This document shows positions 7,537-17,166 of a stretch of 64,000 bases of DNA, one piece after another. Both the position numbers and the translations under genes were made by a program. Every line of letters starts with the position of its first letter. Position 1 is the first letter of the stretch. The notes under the pieces are model-generated. The model was not told the origin of the DNA. It saw nothing but the letters and a program-made list of their open reading frames with translations, and did not search any database. Source of the DNA: JANPCX01 sp046049865 (lineage in GTDB: Bacteria > Pseudomonadota > Gammaproteobacteria > Burkholderiales > Burkholderiaceae_C); contig JBJOQO010000002.1 in the NCBI GenBank assembly GCA_046049865.1, positions 62,001 to 126,000 on the forward strand, given 5' to 3'.

Positions 7537-9606
7537 ATGTCGAATCGGCCGAAAACCTGCGCACGCTCACTCACGGATTTCGATTTGAATTTTTCATCGT
7601 CGCCTCAGTCTCCTGCCACCACAACATCGGTCAACACGGCGGAAGATTCCCTGCTGCGAATGGCGGGCCGCATGGCCGGTTTGGGCGGTTGGACCATGGA
7701 CTTGCCGTCCATGGCTGTGCAATGGTCAGACGAAGTGGCGGCAATCTTTTGTGTGCCGCCAGGCTACACCCCAGTGATGGACAGCGGTCTGGACTTTGTG
7801 GCCCCTGCATTTCGAGCCCAAGCCCGCGACGCGTTGGAGCGCTGCCGCTTATGTGGCGAGCCTTGGGATTTGGAGCTCCAAATCGTGACCGCTGACGGTG
7901 AAGGCCGTTGGGTACGTTCTGTCGGCCAGGCGCAGCGCGACAGCATGGGCGGCATCAACCGTCTGTGGGGTGCGATCCAAGACATCACACGCAGCAAACA
8001 AGCCGAAGCTGAACGATTGACCACGGCCCGGCAACTGCGTGATGTCTCCGCCAGCCTGGACATGGCGCTGTCTGTCGCTGGGTTGGGCGTGGCCAGGCTG
8101 GACCTGGGCAGCGACATGGCCTATTTCAATGAGAACCTCTGCACGATACTGGGGCGACCTCATTCGTCCCAGGGCTGGCCGCGCAGCGAATGGCTCATGG
8201 CTTTTCATCCGGATGACCGCAAGGCCGCGCATGTCAACATGCGTCGCCTCTTGGCCGGAGAGCCAGCGCGGTTGCGTTCATTTCGTGCGGTGCGCCCTGA
8301 TGGTTCGATCCGCTATCTGCTCGGGCAACACACTTTGCAGCGCGACGCGGCCGGCATGGCGATATCCACGGTCCTGGTCGTGCATGACGTGACTGAACAA
8401 CGTGAGTCAGAAAACGCCCGCACGGCTGCTGCCATGGCGCAACAAGCCAACTTCGCCAAAAGTGAATTCTTGGCTCGCATGAGCCATGAACTGCGCACCC
8501 CCTTGAACGCCATCTTGGGGTTTGCCGAGATTTTGGAAGCCGATACAGCACCCGCGTTGTCGGTGTCGCACCGCAAACGCGTCGAGCGCATACGCAGTGC
8601 GGGTGGGCATCTGCTGGCGCTGATCAACGACTTGCTGGACGTGTCTCGCATCGAAACCGGCGCACTGCGCTTGCAGGTCACGGCCGTGAATTTGACCGAC
8701 GAAGTTCGTGAAGCCATTCGGTTGGCCATGGCCCAGGCCCAGGCCAGAGAAGTGACTTTGCAATGGGCCCAGCAGACGGAGTCTTCCGGTGATGTTTGGG
8801 TTCGTGGTGACGCGACACGGTTACGACAGGTGGTGCTCAATCTGCTGACCAATGCCATCAAGTACAACCGTCCCCACGGCAAGGTGTTTATCACACTGGA
8901 TACCACCGATACCGACGTGCGTTTGCTGGTGAAAGACACCGGCTTGGGCATGAGTGCCCAACAGTTGGCACAGCTCTTTCAGCCCTTCAATCGTTTGGGC
9001 AAAGAACACTCCACGATCGAAGGCACGGGCATTGGGCTGGCTATCACCCAGCATTTGGTTGAGTTGATGGGGGGCGAAGTCTCCGTGTCCAGTCAGCAAC
9101 GTGTGGGCTCCGAGTTTTGTGTGGTGCTAAAACCCGCACAGGCTCCGAGCCATTGGCGAGCAGATGCTCAGACGGCGGTGGCGCAAGGCGAGAGGCCGTC
9201 TGCATTTGGAGCAAAAGCGATAGCGTCATCTCCAGAACCCCATTGGAGTCGTGTTCTCTATATTGAAGACAACGCCGTCAATCGTTCATTGGTTGAGGGT
9301 TATGTTTCGCTGCGCCCGGGCATTGCGCTGGAGATGGCGGTGGATGGGCAAAGTGGTATTGATGCAGCGCTTCGTCAGCGACCCGACCTCATCCTTGTCG
9401 ACATGATGCTGCCCGACCTGCACGGTTTGCAGGTGATAGAACGGCTGCGTCAGGCGCCGTCCTTGCAATCAGTTCGCTGCATTGCGATATCGGCCAACGC
9501 CATGCCACAGCAAATCGTCGAAGCCAAAGCCGCCGGATTCGACGACTACCTCACCAAGCCGGTTTCCATGAAATTGCTGCTGACCGAGCTGGATCGCCTG
9601 GGATAA
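7537..9606 (+). CDS. Hybrid sensor histidine kinase with two PAS domains and a receiver
   Basis: The protein has 689 residues from the ATG at 7537; a GTG at 7486 in the same frame is an alternative. Domains in order are PAS (about 45-155), PAS (about 170-290), HisKA with phospho-His317 in SHELRTPLNA, HATPase (N box NLLTNAIKYN at 435-444, DTGLGM at 467-472, GTGIGLAIT at 496-504), and a C-terminal receiver with Asp622 in LVDMMLPD and Lys674. No membrane segment is seen, so it should sense a cytoplasmic signal. It lies just upstream of the chemosensory operon in the same direction but is separated by 271 bases, so co-regulation is only an inference. No output regulator is adjacent. Confidence 0.85.
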   Translation: MSNRPKTCARSLTDFDLNFSSSPQSPATTTSVNTAEDSLLRMAGRMAGLGGWTMDLPSMAVQWSDEVAAIFCVPPGYTPVMDSGLDFVAPAFRAQARDALERCRLCGEPWDLELQIVTADGEGRWVRSVGQAQRDSMGGINRLWGAIQDITRSKQAEAERLTTARQLRDVSASLDMALSVAGLGVARLDLGSDMAYFNENLCTILGRPHSSQGWPRSEWLMAFHPDDRKAAHVNMRRLLAGEPARLRSFRAVRPDGSIRYLLGQHTLQRDAAGMAISTVLVVHDVTEQRESENARTAAAMAQQANFAKSEFLARMSHELRTPLNAILGFAEILEADTAPALSVSHRKRVERIRSAGGHLLALINDLLDVSRIETGALRLQVTAVNLTDEVREAIRLAMAQAQAREVTLQWAQQTESSGDVWVRGDATRLRQVVLNLLTNAIKYNRPHGKVFITLDTTDTDVRLLVKDTGLGMSAQQLAQLFQPFNRLGKEHSTIEGTGIGLAITQHLVELMGGEVSVSSQQRVGSEFCVVLKPAQAPSHWRADAQTAVAQGERPSAFGAKAIASSPEPHWSRVLYIEDNAVNRSLVEGYVSLRPGIALEMAVDGQSGIDAALRQRPDLILVDMMLPDLHGLQVIERLRQAPSLQSVRCIAISANAMPQQIVEAKAAGFDDYLTKPVSMKLLLTELDRLG

Positions 9607-9877
9607 GCCCTCGGTGAGCGCGCACCAGTCGGTGCATATCGCTGGTGAACGCCGGTACAAAAGCGCCCTGGCACCCCAACATGGCAACAAGAGCCCAAGC
9701 TGGCCGATGCGAGGCCACTCAGGGCGACTTGTCTGGGTGCCATCACGGTACAACGCCCTCGGCTCTGACCTCTTGGAGCGCCCTGTTTCCGATTCTGTAA
9801 CAGAACTAACGGCATAAAACCACGCAATTCACGCAATCCAAAACATCCAATACGTTTAATATTTGTACACGTTAAGG
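9607..9877 (+). other. Intergenic region ahead of the chemosensory operon
   Basis: No credible gene or strong hairpin is visible in these 271 bases. The AT-rich end near 9850-9875 (TAATAT at 9857-9862) probably holds the operon promoter, but I cannot assign a sigma factor. Confidence 0.4.
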
Positions 9878-11005
9878 ATGTTTTGGGGGTTTGTTTTGGC
9901 CAACTGGACAGAAATTCCGCAAGATCAAAGACTGCTACTCCCGGTAGCCGGGTTAACCGCCGCCGCAGCGTGGTGGCAGCCTGCTTGGGCACCGGTTTTG
10001 GTTTTGCTGATGGTTGGGGCGCTTTGCTGGCAGGCATGGTGCTCGGTACGCGAGCGTCGGCGCGAGCGCGACGCTCGTCTGAGCACACTGTCGGACTGGC
10101 AAAACTTTCTGGCCGATGTGGCACCGGTGTGGCAACACCACCTCACGACGGCCGACGCACAAGCGGGCACTGCCACCCAACAACTGTTGCAGCGCTTCAA
10201 TGATGTGATTGCCGCGCTGGGCGAGGTGGGACTGAAACCCCATCAAGACGCGGCGCAAACTGAGTCCGGCTCGACGGCCTTGTTGGCCCACTGCGAGGCG
10301 GAGCTGCAGCCCGTGACCCAGGGCTTACGGCGAATTCTGCAGAGCAAGGCTTCTCTATTGGAAGGCGTCAAGCTCTTGGCCAGCACCACGGGCGAGTTGC
10401 GTGCCATGGCGGACGAAGTGGGGCAAATCGCTGGGCAGACCAACTTGCTTGCACTGAACGCCGCCATTGAGGCTGCGCGAGCCGGGGAACACGGACGTGG
10501 ATTCGCAGTCGTTGCAGGCGAGGTGCGCGCACTGTCGACCAAATCAGCGGAAACCGGCCGACGCATCATTGACCGCATCGACCAAGTGCTGCACGTGATC
10601 GAACGCACCTTGGACGAGGCGCAGCGCATCAGCCAGGACGACAGCATCGAGGTGCAAAGCTCAGAGCAGCGCATTCAAGGCGTGACGCAGCGCATGCAAG
10701 ACGGCTTGCAGCAGTTGCAGCACGAGGCTGAATCACTTCGTCAACGCGGATTGAGCATCCAGGCCGACATCGTCTCGATGTTGGTGTCGTTTCAATACCA
10801 AGACCGAATGAGCCAGGTGCTGGCTGTGGTCAGCGAAGACCTGCGCCGCCTGCAGGCTCAAGCGCACGCGCCACCCGACGAGCTACCCAGTGCCGCGCAG
10901 TGGCTGGGCCGTTTGGCTTCCAGCTACACGATGGTCGAAGAGCACCAAGCGCATGGGGGCTCGCAGAGCAACGCCGCTGCCGCGCCCAAGCTGACTGTTT
11001 TTTAA
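9878..11005 (+). CDS. Methyl-accepting chemotaxis-type protein without periplasmic sensor domain
   Basis: The protein has 375 residues. Two membrane helices sit close together (about 18-35 and 37-55) with no room for a periplasmic domain. A short cytoplasmic stretch follows, then the conserved MCP hairpin tip at about residues 184-220, including GQTNLLALNAAIEAARAGEH and GFAVVAGEVRALS. The signalling domain is shorter than in classical receptors and the end (QYQDRMSQVLAVVSEDL) is typical of small MCPs found in non-flagellar chemosensory clusters. The start is uncertain: TTG at 9863 and TTG at 9896 are alternatives. It is the first gene of the cluster continuing with cheY at 11038. Confidence 0.8.
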   Translation: MFWGFVLANWTEIPQDQRLLLPVAGLTAAAAWWQPAWAPVLVLLMVGALCWQAWCSVRERRRERDARLSTLSDWQNFLADVAPVWQHHLTTADAQAGTATQQLLQRFNDVIAALGEVGLKPHQDAAQTESGSTALLAHCEAELQPVTQGLRRILQSKASLLEGVKLLASTTGELRAMADEVGQIAGQTNLLALNAAIEAARAGEHGRGFAVVAGEVRALSTKSAETGRRIIDRIDQVLHVIERTLDEAQRISQDDSIEVQSSEQRIQGVTQRMQDGLQQLQHEAESLRQRGLSIQADIVSMLVSFQYQDRMSQVLAVVSEDLRRLQAQAHAPPDELPSAAQWLGRLASSYTMVEEHQAHGGSQSNAAAAPKLTVF

Positions 11006-11037
11006 CTGTTAACGACAACCCAAGAAGGACACTTGAA

Positions 11038-11406
11038 ATGGCAAAAACAATTCTGATCGTTGATGACTCTGCCAGCTTTCGCCAAGTGGTGGCCATCATT
11101 CTGCGCGGTGCGGGTTACGACGTCGTTGAGGCCCAGGACGGCAAAGACGGTCTGACCAAACTGGCCGAAAAACGGGCCCACCTCATCATCAGCGACATCA
11201 ACATGCCGGTGATGGATGGGTTCGAGTTTCTCAAAGCCGTCAAGGCCCTGCCCGACTACAAATTCACCCCTGTGGTCATGCTCACCACCGAGTCGGCTCA
11301 GGCCAAGGTGCAGCAAGGAAAAGCCAGTGGCGCCAAAGCGTGGATGGTCAAGCCCTTCGATCCACCGCAAATTCTGGCCGTGGTCAAACAGTTGGTGCAA
11401 CCATGA
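11038..11406 (+). CDS. cheY: CheY-like single-domain response regulator
   Basis: This is a 122-residue receiver only. The acidic pocket Asp9/Asp10 (IVDDS), phospho-acceptor Asp53 (ISDINMPVMDG), Thr83/Thr84 (MLTTES) and Lys105 (MVKPFD) are all present. AGAAGGA upstream is a good RBS and fixes the ATG at 11038; an open frame to 10900 is a shadow of the MCP. Its stop overlaps the start of the STAS gene (ATGA). It should be phosphorylated by the CheA encoded at 11712. Whether it acts on flagella, pili or an enzyme is not shown by the sequence. Confidence 0.9.
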   Translation: MAKTILIVDDSASFRQVVAIILRGAGYDVVEAQDGKDGLTKLAEKRAHLIISDINMPVMDGFEFLKAVKALPDYKFTPVVMLTTESAQAKVQQGKASGAKAWMVKPFDPPQILAVVKQLVQP

Positions 11407-11708
11407 GCAAACCAAGCGCTGAGCTCATCGACCTGGGCAACGAGCTCATGATTTACCAGGTTGCCAAGGTCAAGGCTGAGATTGAACGCTGCTTGTCGGC
11501 ACAGAGCACTGCCACACCTGCACTGAAGCTGGACTGCGCACGTTTGAATGAGATTGACGCCGCCGGTTTGCAGCTGTTGATGGTGACCGCCCGCTACCTG
11601 CAGCTTAACCGTGGACGTTTGCAACTGCTGCGAGTCAGTCAAGCCATGCAATTGCAGTTGCAGCGTTGGAACTCGCTCAACGAAATCGATGTCGACTGCG
11701 TCAACTAA
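11403..11708 (+). CDS. STAS-domain protein of the chemosensory operon
   Basis: The protein has 101 residues, one STAS domain similar to anti-sigma-factor antagonists and MlaB. The switch region reads LNEIDAAGLQLL, so the position of the phosphorylatable serine in SpoIIAA-type proteins (normally D-S-S/T-G-L) is Ala. It probably acts as a non-phosphorylated binding domain. The start codon overlaps the cheY stop by four bases and cheA starts three bases after its own stop. This tight coupling argues for a fixed role in the CheA complex. STAS genes between cheY and cheA are seen in alternative chemosensory systems. Confidence 0.8.
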   Translation: MSKPSAELIDLGNELMIYQVAKVKAEIERCLSAQSTATPALKLDCARLNEIDAAGLQLLMVTARYLQLNRGRLQLLRVSQAMQLQLQRWNSLNEIDVDCVN

Positions 11709-11711
11709 AAA

Positions 11712-13955
11712 ATGACCACCAATCCCTTTGAAGCCGCCCTTGGCACCTTCTTTGAAGAAGCCAATGAGATGCTGGTGCAAATCGAGAACAGCGTGCTCGA
11801 GCTCGAAGCCAAGCCGCTGGACGTGGAGGAGCTCAATGCGCTCTTTCGCGCGGCACACACCATCAAAGGCTCGGCAGGGTTGTTTGGCCTCAAAGCGGTC
11901 GTCGCCTTCACTCACCATGTGGAGACCGTTCTCGACGAACTGCGCACCGGCGAGTTGCGTTTAGACGGATCACTGAGCAGCTTGCTGTTTGCTTGCCGTG
12001 ACCACATCGCCCACTTGCTTTCCTTGGCGAAACAAGGCGGCCACGGCACCGCCGAAGACGAAACGCGGGAGTCAGTGTTGGTGCAAAAGCTGCAAGCCTT
12101 GATGACAGGTGAGCCGCTCTCAAAAATGCCAGAAGCGCCGCGCTCCCCCGCCCCGTCAAGTGACGAGCTATGTGCGGCCAATGACATTTGGTTGATACAG
12201 ATAACTTTTGGACGCGAGACCTTTCGCGACGGGTTCGACCCTGTGGCCATGCTCGTCTACCTGTCCACCCTGGGGGACATTCAGCAGTTGCACAGCCACA
12301 TGGCCAAAGACCTCGTGCTGGCTGACTGGGATGACTACCTTGCTTTTGACCCTGAATCGTGTTTTCTGGGTTTTGACATTCACCTCACGAGCCAAGCCGA
12401 CAAAACCACGCTCGAGTCCGCATTTCAGTTTGTTCTCAACGACTGCCAACTCTCCATTGCCCCACCGCCCAGTCTGACACCGACCTTGGTCGACAAACTG
12501 AGTGCGCCGCTCGCACCAGAACGTTTGGGCGATTTACTTTTGGCCAGTGGTGCGGTGACTCCGCACGAGCTGCAAACGGCCCTGTCTGCGCAAGCTGAGG
12601 GCGTGGCTCAAGGCAAAACAACGGCTTTGGGTGAAATTCTGGTCGCTAAACAAATCACGACCCCCGCCGTGGTGGATGCGGCACTCGCTCGTCAACAGCG
12701 CCACCGCGAACCCCACACCAGCGAGGCCAAGCTGGTGCGCGTGTCTGCCGACAAGTTGGATCAGTTGATCAACTTGGTGGGTGAGCTGGTCATCGCTGGA
12801 GCCACCTCCAGCAGCCTGGCGCAAACCCACCGCATCCCCGCCTTGACGAAAAACTGCAAGCGCATCAACAGCTTGGTGGAAGAAATCCGCAACGGGGCGT
12901 TGTCGATGCGCATGGTGCCGATTGGCGAAACCTTCGCGCGCTTTCGACGTGTGGTGCGCGATGTCTGCACTGACCTCGGAAAACAGGTGGAGTTGGTGCT
13001 TCAGGGCAGTGATGCGGAGCTGGACAAATCGGTCGTCGAGAAAATTGTCGATCCCTTGATGCACATCGTGCGCAACGCGCTGGACCACGGCATTGAATCA
13101 CCCGCTGACCGCGAGGCTGCCGGCAAATCACCCACAGGACAACTGCTGTTATCCGCGCGCCACGACTGCGGCATGGTGGTCATTGAGGTGAAGGACGACG
13201 GTCGCGGGTTGAACCGCGACCGCATCTTGGCCAAAGCCATAGAGCGTGGTTTGGTCAATGCGGGAGATGCATTGACCGACAGAGACATATTGCAGTTGGT
13301 GTTCGCGCCTGGATTTTCGACAGCAGAAGCCGTCACGAAACTGTCGGGTCGTGGGGTGGGCATGGACGTTGTCAAACGCAACATCGAAAGTTTGAGGGGC
13401 ACGGTTTGTCTGCACAGCCAATGGGGGGTGGGCACTACGGTGGAAATTCGACTGCCTCTGACGCTGGCCATCATTGATGGCTTCTTGGTTCGTGTGGGCG
13501 ACAGCCATTTGGTGTTGCCCCTGGACATGGTGGTGGAGTGCATCAACCCGCATCAGTTCTCAGTGGCAGCCAATTCCTTCGAGGTGGATGCCAAGGCGAC
13601 AGGTCGCATGCAACTGCGGGGTCAGACGCTGCCTTTGATCCATCTGCGTCAACTCTTCAAGTTGGAAGGCGAACCCAGCCCGCGCGCCAGTGTGGTGGTG
13701 GTGCGCGTGGGTGAGCGGCGCGCCGGTGTGGTTGTCGATGCGCTGCTGGGGGAACACCAAACCGTGATCAAACCACTGTCCCGAATGTTTCGCCGTGTAC
13801 GTGGCGTGGGTGGTTCCACCATATTGGGTTCAGGAGAGGTGGCGCTCATTCTGGACGTGCCCGTTTTGTTGACGCTTGCCGCGCAGATCGATGCGCAGCA
13901 ACTGCCTGTGTCATCCGCACCCGCTGCACTCGGTGCCGAGTTGCAACCCGCATGA
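11712..13955 (+). CDS. cheA: CheA histidine kinase with an MshEN-like insert
   Basis: The protein has 747 residues. Domains are HPt with phospho-His49 (AAHTIKGSAG), a P2-like region at about 158-250, a duplicated 24-residue motif at 271-294 and 305-328, then dimerisation (about 338-400), HATPase (HIVRNALDHGIE, DDGRGLN, GRGVGMDVV) and a CheW-like C-terminal domain (585-725). The duplicated motif starts RLGDLLL and ALGEILV and ends in LSAQ and LARQ, matching the pattern of MshEN/GspE N-terminal repeats that bind c-di-GMP in MshE. That insert is not part of flagellar CheA. It phosphorylates CheY; cheW, cheR and an MCP follow. Function in motility versus another output is open. Confidence 0.92.
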   Translation: MTTNPFEAALGTFFEEANEMLVQIENSVLELEAKPLDVEELNALFRAAHTIKGSAGLFGLKAVVAFTHHVETVLDELRTGELRLDGSLSSLLFACRDHIAHLLSLAKQGGHGTAEDETRESVLVQKLQALMTGEPLSKMPEAPRSPAPSSDELCAANDIWLIQITFGRETFRDGFDPVAMLVYLSTLGDIQQLHSHMAKDLVLADWDDYLAFDPESCFLGFDIHLTSQADKTTLESAFQFVLNDCQLSIAPPPSLTPTLVDKLSAPLAPERLGDLLLASGAVTPHELQTALSAQAEGVAQGKTTALGEILVAKQITTPAVVDAALARQQRHREPHTSEAKLVRVSADKLDQLINLVGELVIAGATSSSLAQTHRIPALTKNCKRINSLVEEIRNGALSMRMVPIGETFARFRRVVRDVCTDLGKQVELVLQGSDAELDKSVVEKIVDPLMHIVRNALDHGIESPADREAAGKSPTGQLLLSARHDCGMVVIEVKDDGRGLNRDRILAKAIERGLVNAGDALTDRDILQLVFAPGFSTAEAVTKLSGRGVGMDVVKRNIESLRGTVCLHSQWGVGTTVEIRLPLTLAIIDGFLVRVGDSHLVLPLDMVVECINPHQFSVAANSFEVDAKATGRMQLRGQTLPLIHLRQLFKLEGEPSPRASVVVVRVGERRAGVVVDALLGEHQTVIKPLSRMFRRVRGVGGSTILGSGEVALILDVPVLLTLAAQIDAQQLPVSSAPAALGAELQPA

Positions 13956-14010
13956 GTATTTCATCGCCTCAGATCAGTTTGTTGTTGTGCGTTAAACCGT
14001 GGAGCTTGTC

Positions 14011-16551
14011 ATGTTTAAAAACTTGAAGTTTGCTTGGAAGCTGTCCCTCGCCTTTGGCCTGAACTTGGCCCTGCTCTTGTTCATTGCCGTGATGGGTGTG
14101 CTCAAACTCAGCGACATGAATGCGGCGATGACGCATCACATTGACCACATCTCGGTGGGCACGGAACACGCCTATGAAATTCACGATACGTTTGCGGTGC
14201 GCGAAGCGCTGATTGGACGCATGGCCATCGCCAGCAAAACGGACTTGCCGAAACTCAAGGCCCTGATGGTGGCAGAACGCCAGCGCTTCGACGAGCGCAT
14301 GCGCGCCATAGAACCACTGTTGCAAACCCCCACGAGCAAGAAACTCGCCAAAGAACTCGCCGGCGCGCAGCAGCGACTGATTCTGGCGGGCGACCGGGTC
14401 ATGGACCTGCTGGCGCGCAGCGACGGCGGCGCAGAAAGTTTCATCCACACCGACTACCAACCCGCCATGGCCGAGGCCAACAGTCTTGTGCACAGCTTGC
14501 TGGAGGAGCAAGCCGCAGTGAAGGCCCAGGCAGCTGTGCAGACGCAGGTGCTGTATGAACAAGCACGGCAACTGCTGTGGGTGGCCGGCCTGGTGGCCAT
14601 CGCTTTGACGTTGTTGACCGGTTGGCTGGTGACCCGTGCGGTGACTTTGCCACTGCGTTTAGCAGTAACGGTGGCCAACGAAGTGGGCCAGGGGCAGCTG
14701 GACCGGGCGTTTGAGTCCACCTCCAAAGACGAAGCCGGGCAGTTGATCCACGCCATGGCACACATGAAAAACAACCTGCAAAAACTGGTGTCCGAGCAGC
14801 ACCTCATGGCCGAGCAGCATTTAGCGGGCAACACCGACCATCAAATGCCATCGTCTGAATTTGGCGGCGCTTATGCCCAAATGGCTCAGGGTGTGAATGA
14901 CTTGGTTTACTCGCACATCGCCGATAACGCCGCGGTGGTCGAGGTGGTGACTGCTTACGCCCAAGGCCGCCTTGAAGTGTCCATGGATCGTTTGCCTGGC
15001 AAGAAGGCGCAAATTTCTGAGGCCATGGACGGCGTTCAAGCGCAGTTCCAGGAGGCAGCAGCGCAAGCTGTCAGCAATGCCCGTGTGCGCCGCGCATTAG
15101 ACAGCTCGCGCACTGGCGTTGTGATCGCTGATGCGCAGTCCAGCATCATTTACTTGAACGATGCCATGCGGGACTTGCTCGCCGAAGGTGAAGCCGATTT
15201 CCGCAGCGAATTGCCCCAATTGCAAACCCACCGCCTCATGGGCCAAAGTTTGGCAGTACTGAACAAAAACCCAGGGCCATACCTGGATTCGCTGCGCCAC
15301 CTGAACGGCCTCATGCGTGCAGAGTATGTGGTGGGCAGCCGAACCTACATGCTCAGCACCAACCCCATCATGGACGACGGCGGTGAACGTTTGGGCACCG
15401 TGGTGGAATGGAAAGACAGAACGGGCGAAGTGGCGGTGGAGAAAGAAGTGGAGGCTGCGGTGCAAGCCGCCACCCAAGGCGATTTCAAACAACGTATCAA
15501 CGAAGCTGGCAAGAGCGGGTTCCTGGCGGGCTTGGCCCAAAACATGAACCGAATTTTGGCCACCAGTGAGGCCAGCTTGACGGAAGTGGAACGTGTCCTG
15601 ACGGCCATGTCGCGAGGTGATTTGACGCAGCGCATGCAAGGTGAATATGCCGGCACCTACGGTCGACTGAAACACGATTTGAACGCGACCAGCGAAAAAC
15701 TCGCAGGCATCATCGCCGACGTTCGTAATGCGGCCGAGGCGTTGACCAGCGCCTCCGAGCAAGTCAACACCACAGCCCAAACGCTGTCGCAAGGGGCCTC
15801 TCAACAAGCGGCCGGGTTGCAGCAAACGACCTCGTCGATGGAGCAGATGTCTTCGTCTATTTCACAAAACACCGACAACGCCAAGGTCACCGATGGTATG
15901 GCGGCCAAGGCTGCCAAAGAGGCGGCGCAAGGCGGCGAGGCCGTTCACCAAACACTAGAGGCCATGCGTCAGATTGGCAGCAAGATCGGCATCGTTGACG
16001 ACATTGCCTATCAAACCAATCTGTTGGCGCTGAATGCCGCGATTGAAGCCGCACGGGCGGGTGAGCATGGCAAAGGATTCGCTGTGGTGGCCGCCGAAGT
16101 ACGCAACTTGGCCGAACGCAGTCAAATTGCAGCGCAAGAAATTGGCCAGTTGGCCAGCTCCAGCATCACGGTGGCAGAAAAAGCCGGCAAGCTGCTGCAC
16201 GACATGGTGCCCAACATTCGGAAAACGTCGGAGCTGGTGCAAGAGATTGCCGCCAGTTCTGAAGAACAAGCCGAAGGCGTGTCCCAAATTCATACCGCCA
16301 TGGGCCAGTTGAACCAGGGCACCCAGCAGTACGCGACCGCCTCGGAAGAACTTGCGGCCACCGCAGAGGAAATGGCCAGCCAGGCCGAGCAACTGCAAGA
16401 CATCATGGCTTTCTTCAAGCTCGAAGGCGGCCAGCGTTTGGACAAGGTGCACCGCTTGCCCCAACGTCAGCGCGCCGAGGCGCAGCCGGGCAGACGCAGG
16501 GTTGAAGTGGTGAGCGCGGCGGTGGACGAGTCCCAGTACGAGCGATATTGA
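14011..16551 (+). CDS. Large MCP with HAMP and PAS regions
   Basis: The protein has 846 residues. GGAG at 14001-14004 precedes the ATG by six bases and excludes the GTG at 13999. The first membrane helix is at about 12-32 and the second at about 190-212, enclosing a roughly 155-residue periplasmic helical domain. HAMP-like helices (about 212-330) are followed by a PAS-like segment near 355-480 (VVIADAQSSIIYLNDAM), another HAMP-like stretch, and the MCP hairpin with tip DDIAYQTNLLALNAAIE and AGEHGKGFAVVAAEVRNLA. There is no C-terminal NWETF-type pentapeptide, so CheR should not be tethered. It is the main receptor of the operon; the ligand is unknown. Confidence 0.88.
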   Translation: MFKNLKFAWKLSLAFGLNLALLLFIAVMGVLKLSDMNAAMTHHIDHISVGTEHAYEIHDTFAVREALIGRMAIASKTDLPKLKALMVAERQRFDERMRAIEPLLQTPTSKKLAKELAGAQQRLILAGDRVMDLLARSDGGAESFIHTDYQPAMAEANSLVHSLLEEQAAVKAQAAVQTQVLYEQARQLLWVAGLVAIALTLLTGWLVTRAVTLPLRLAVTVANEVGQGQLDRAFESTSKDEAGQLIHAMAHMKNNLQKLVSEQHLMAEQHLAGNTDHQMPSSEFGGAYAQMAQGVNDLVYSHIADNAAVVEVVTAYAQGRLEVSMDRLPGKKAQISEAMDGVQAQFQEAAAQAVSNARVRRALDSSRTGVVIADAQSSIIYLNDAMRDLLAEGEADFRSELPQLQTHRLMGQSLAVLNKNPGPYLDSLRHLNGLMRAEYVVGSRTYMLSTNPIMDDGGERLGTVVEWKDRTGEVAVEKEVEAAVQAATQGDFKQRINEAGKSGFLAGLAQNMNRILATSEASLTEVERVLTAMSRGDLTQRMQGEYAGTYGRLKHDLNATSEKLAGIIADVRNAAEALTSASEQVNTTAQTLSQGASQQAAGLQQTTSSMEQMSSSISQNTDNAKVTDGMAAKAAKEAAQGGEAVHQTLEAMRQIGSKIGIVDDIAYQTNLLALNAAIEAARAGEHGKGFAVVAAEVRNLAERSQIAAQEIGQLASSSITVAEKAGKLLHDMVPNIRKTSELVQEIAASSEEQAEGVSQIHTAMGQLNQGTQQYATASEELAATAEEMASQAEQLQDIMAFFKLEGGQRLDKVHRLPQRQRAEAQPGRRRVEVVSAAVDESQYERY

Positions 16552-16563
16552 CAGCGCCCCACC

Positions 16564-17166
16564 ATGGATGCCGTGGCCACCACCACCCTCGCCAAGACCG
16601 CCAACGTCGCAGACCCTGTCGCGGCGCAGGAATCGTCTGTTACTGGACAGTACCTGAGCTTTGGTTTGGGCGATGAGTTGTTCGCGGTAGACATCTCAGC
16701 TGTCAGAGAAATCATTCAAATGGCCAGCATCACTGTGGTTCCCTTGATGCCCGACTGCATCCGCGGTGTGATCAATCTGCGCGGTGCCGTGGTGCCCGTG
16801 ATGGATTTACAGGCACGTTTCGGGCGCGGTGCGGCGGCTGTGGGAAGAAAGAGTTGTGTGGTGATTCTGGATTTGCCGCTGCCCGTGGATCAAAACGAAG
16901 GCGAGGCGGGCGGACGTCAGTTGCTGGGCGTGATGGTGGATGCCGTGAGCGCCGTGTTGCGGCTGCCTGCGCACAGCATTGAGCCGGTGCCTCGGTTTGG
17001 TTTGGGCATGCGCCCAGACATGGTGGTGGGCATCGCGCAGCACCAGGGGCGCAGCCTGGTGTTGCTTCATTTGGAGAACACCTTCCATCTGCCCCAGCTG
17101 TACGAGCCGGTCGATCTGAAACAGCCCGACGAATACCCAGGAGGCAGCCCCTATGCAGGCCACTGA
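16564..17166 (+). CDS. cheW: CheW adaptor protein
   Basis: The protein has 200 residues, slightly long for CheW because of an N-terminal 25-residue extension. The core starts at QYLSFGLGDELFAVDI and includes the conserved IRGVINLRGAVVPVMDL, which couples receptors to CheA. It follows the MCP stop by 12 bases and overlaps cheR by 14 bases, so it belongs to the same transcript. It should link the two MCPs of this operon to the CheA at 11712. Confidence 0.9.
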   Translation: MDAVATTTLAKTANVADPVAAQESSVTGQYLSFGLGDELFAVDISAVREIIQMASITVVPLMPDCIRGVINLRGAVVPVMDLQARFGRGAAAVGRKSCVVILDLPLPVDQNEGEAGGRQLLGVMVDAVSAVLRLPAHSIEPVPRFGLGMRPDMVVGIAQHQGRSLVLLHLENTFHLPQLYEPVDLKQPDEYPGGSPYAGH

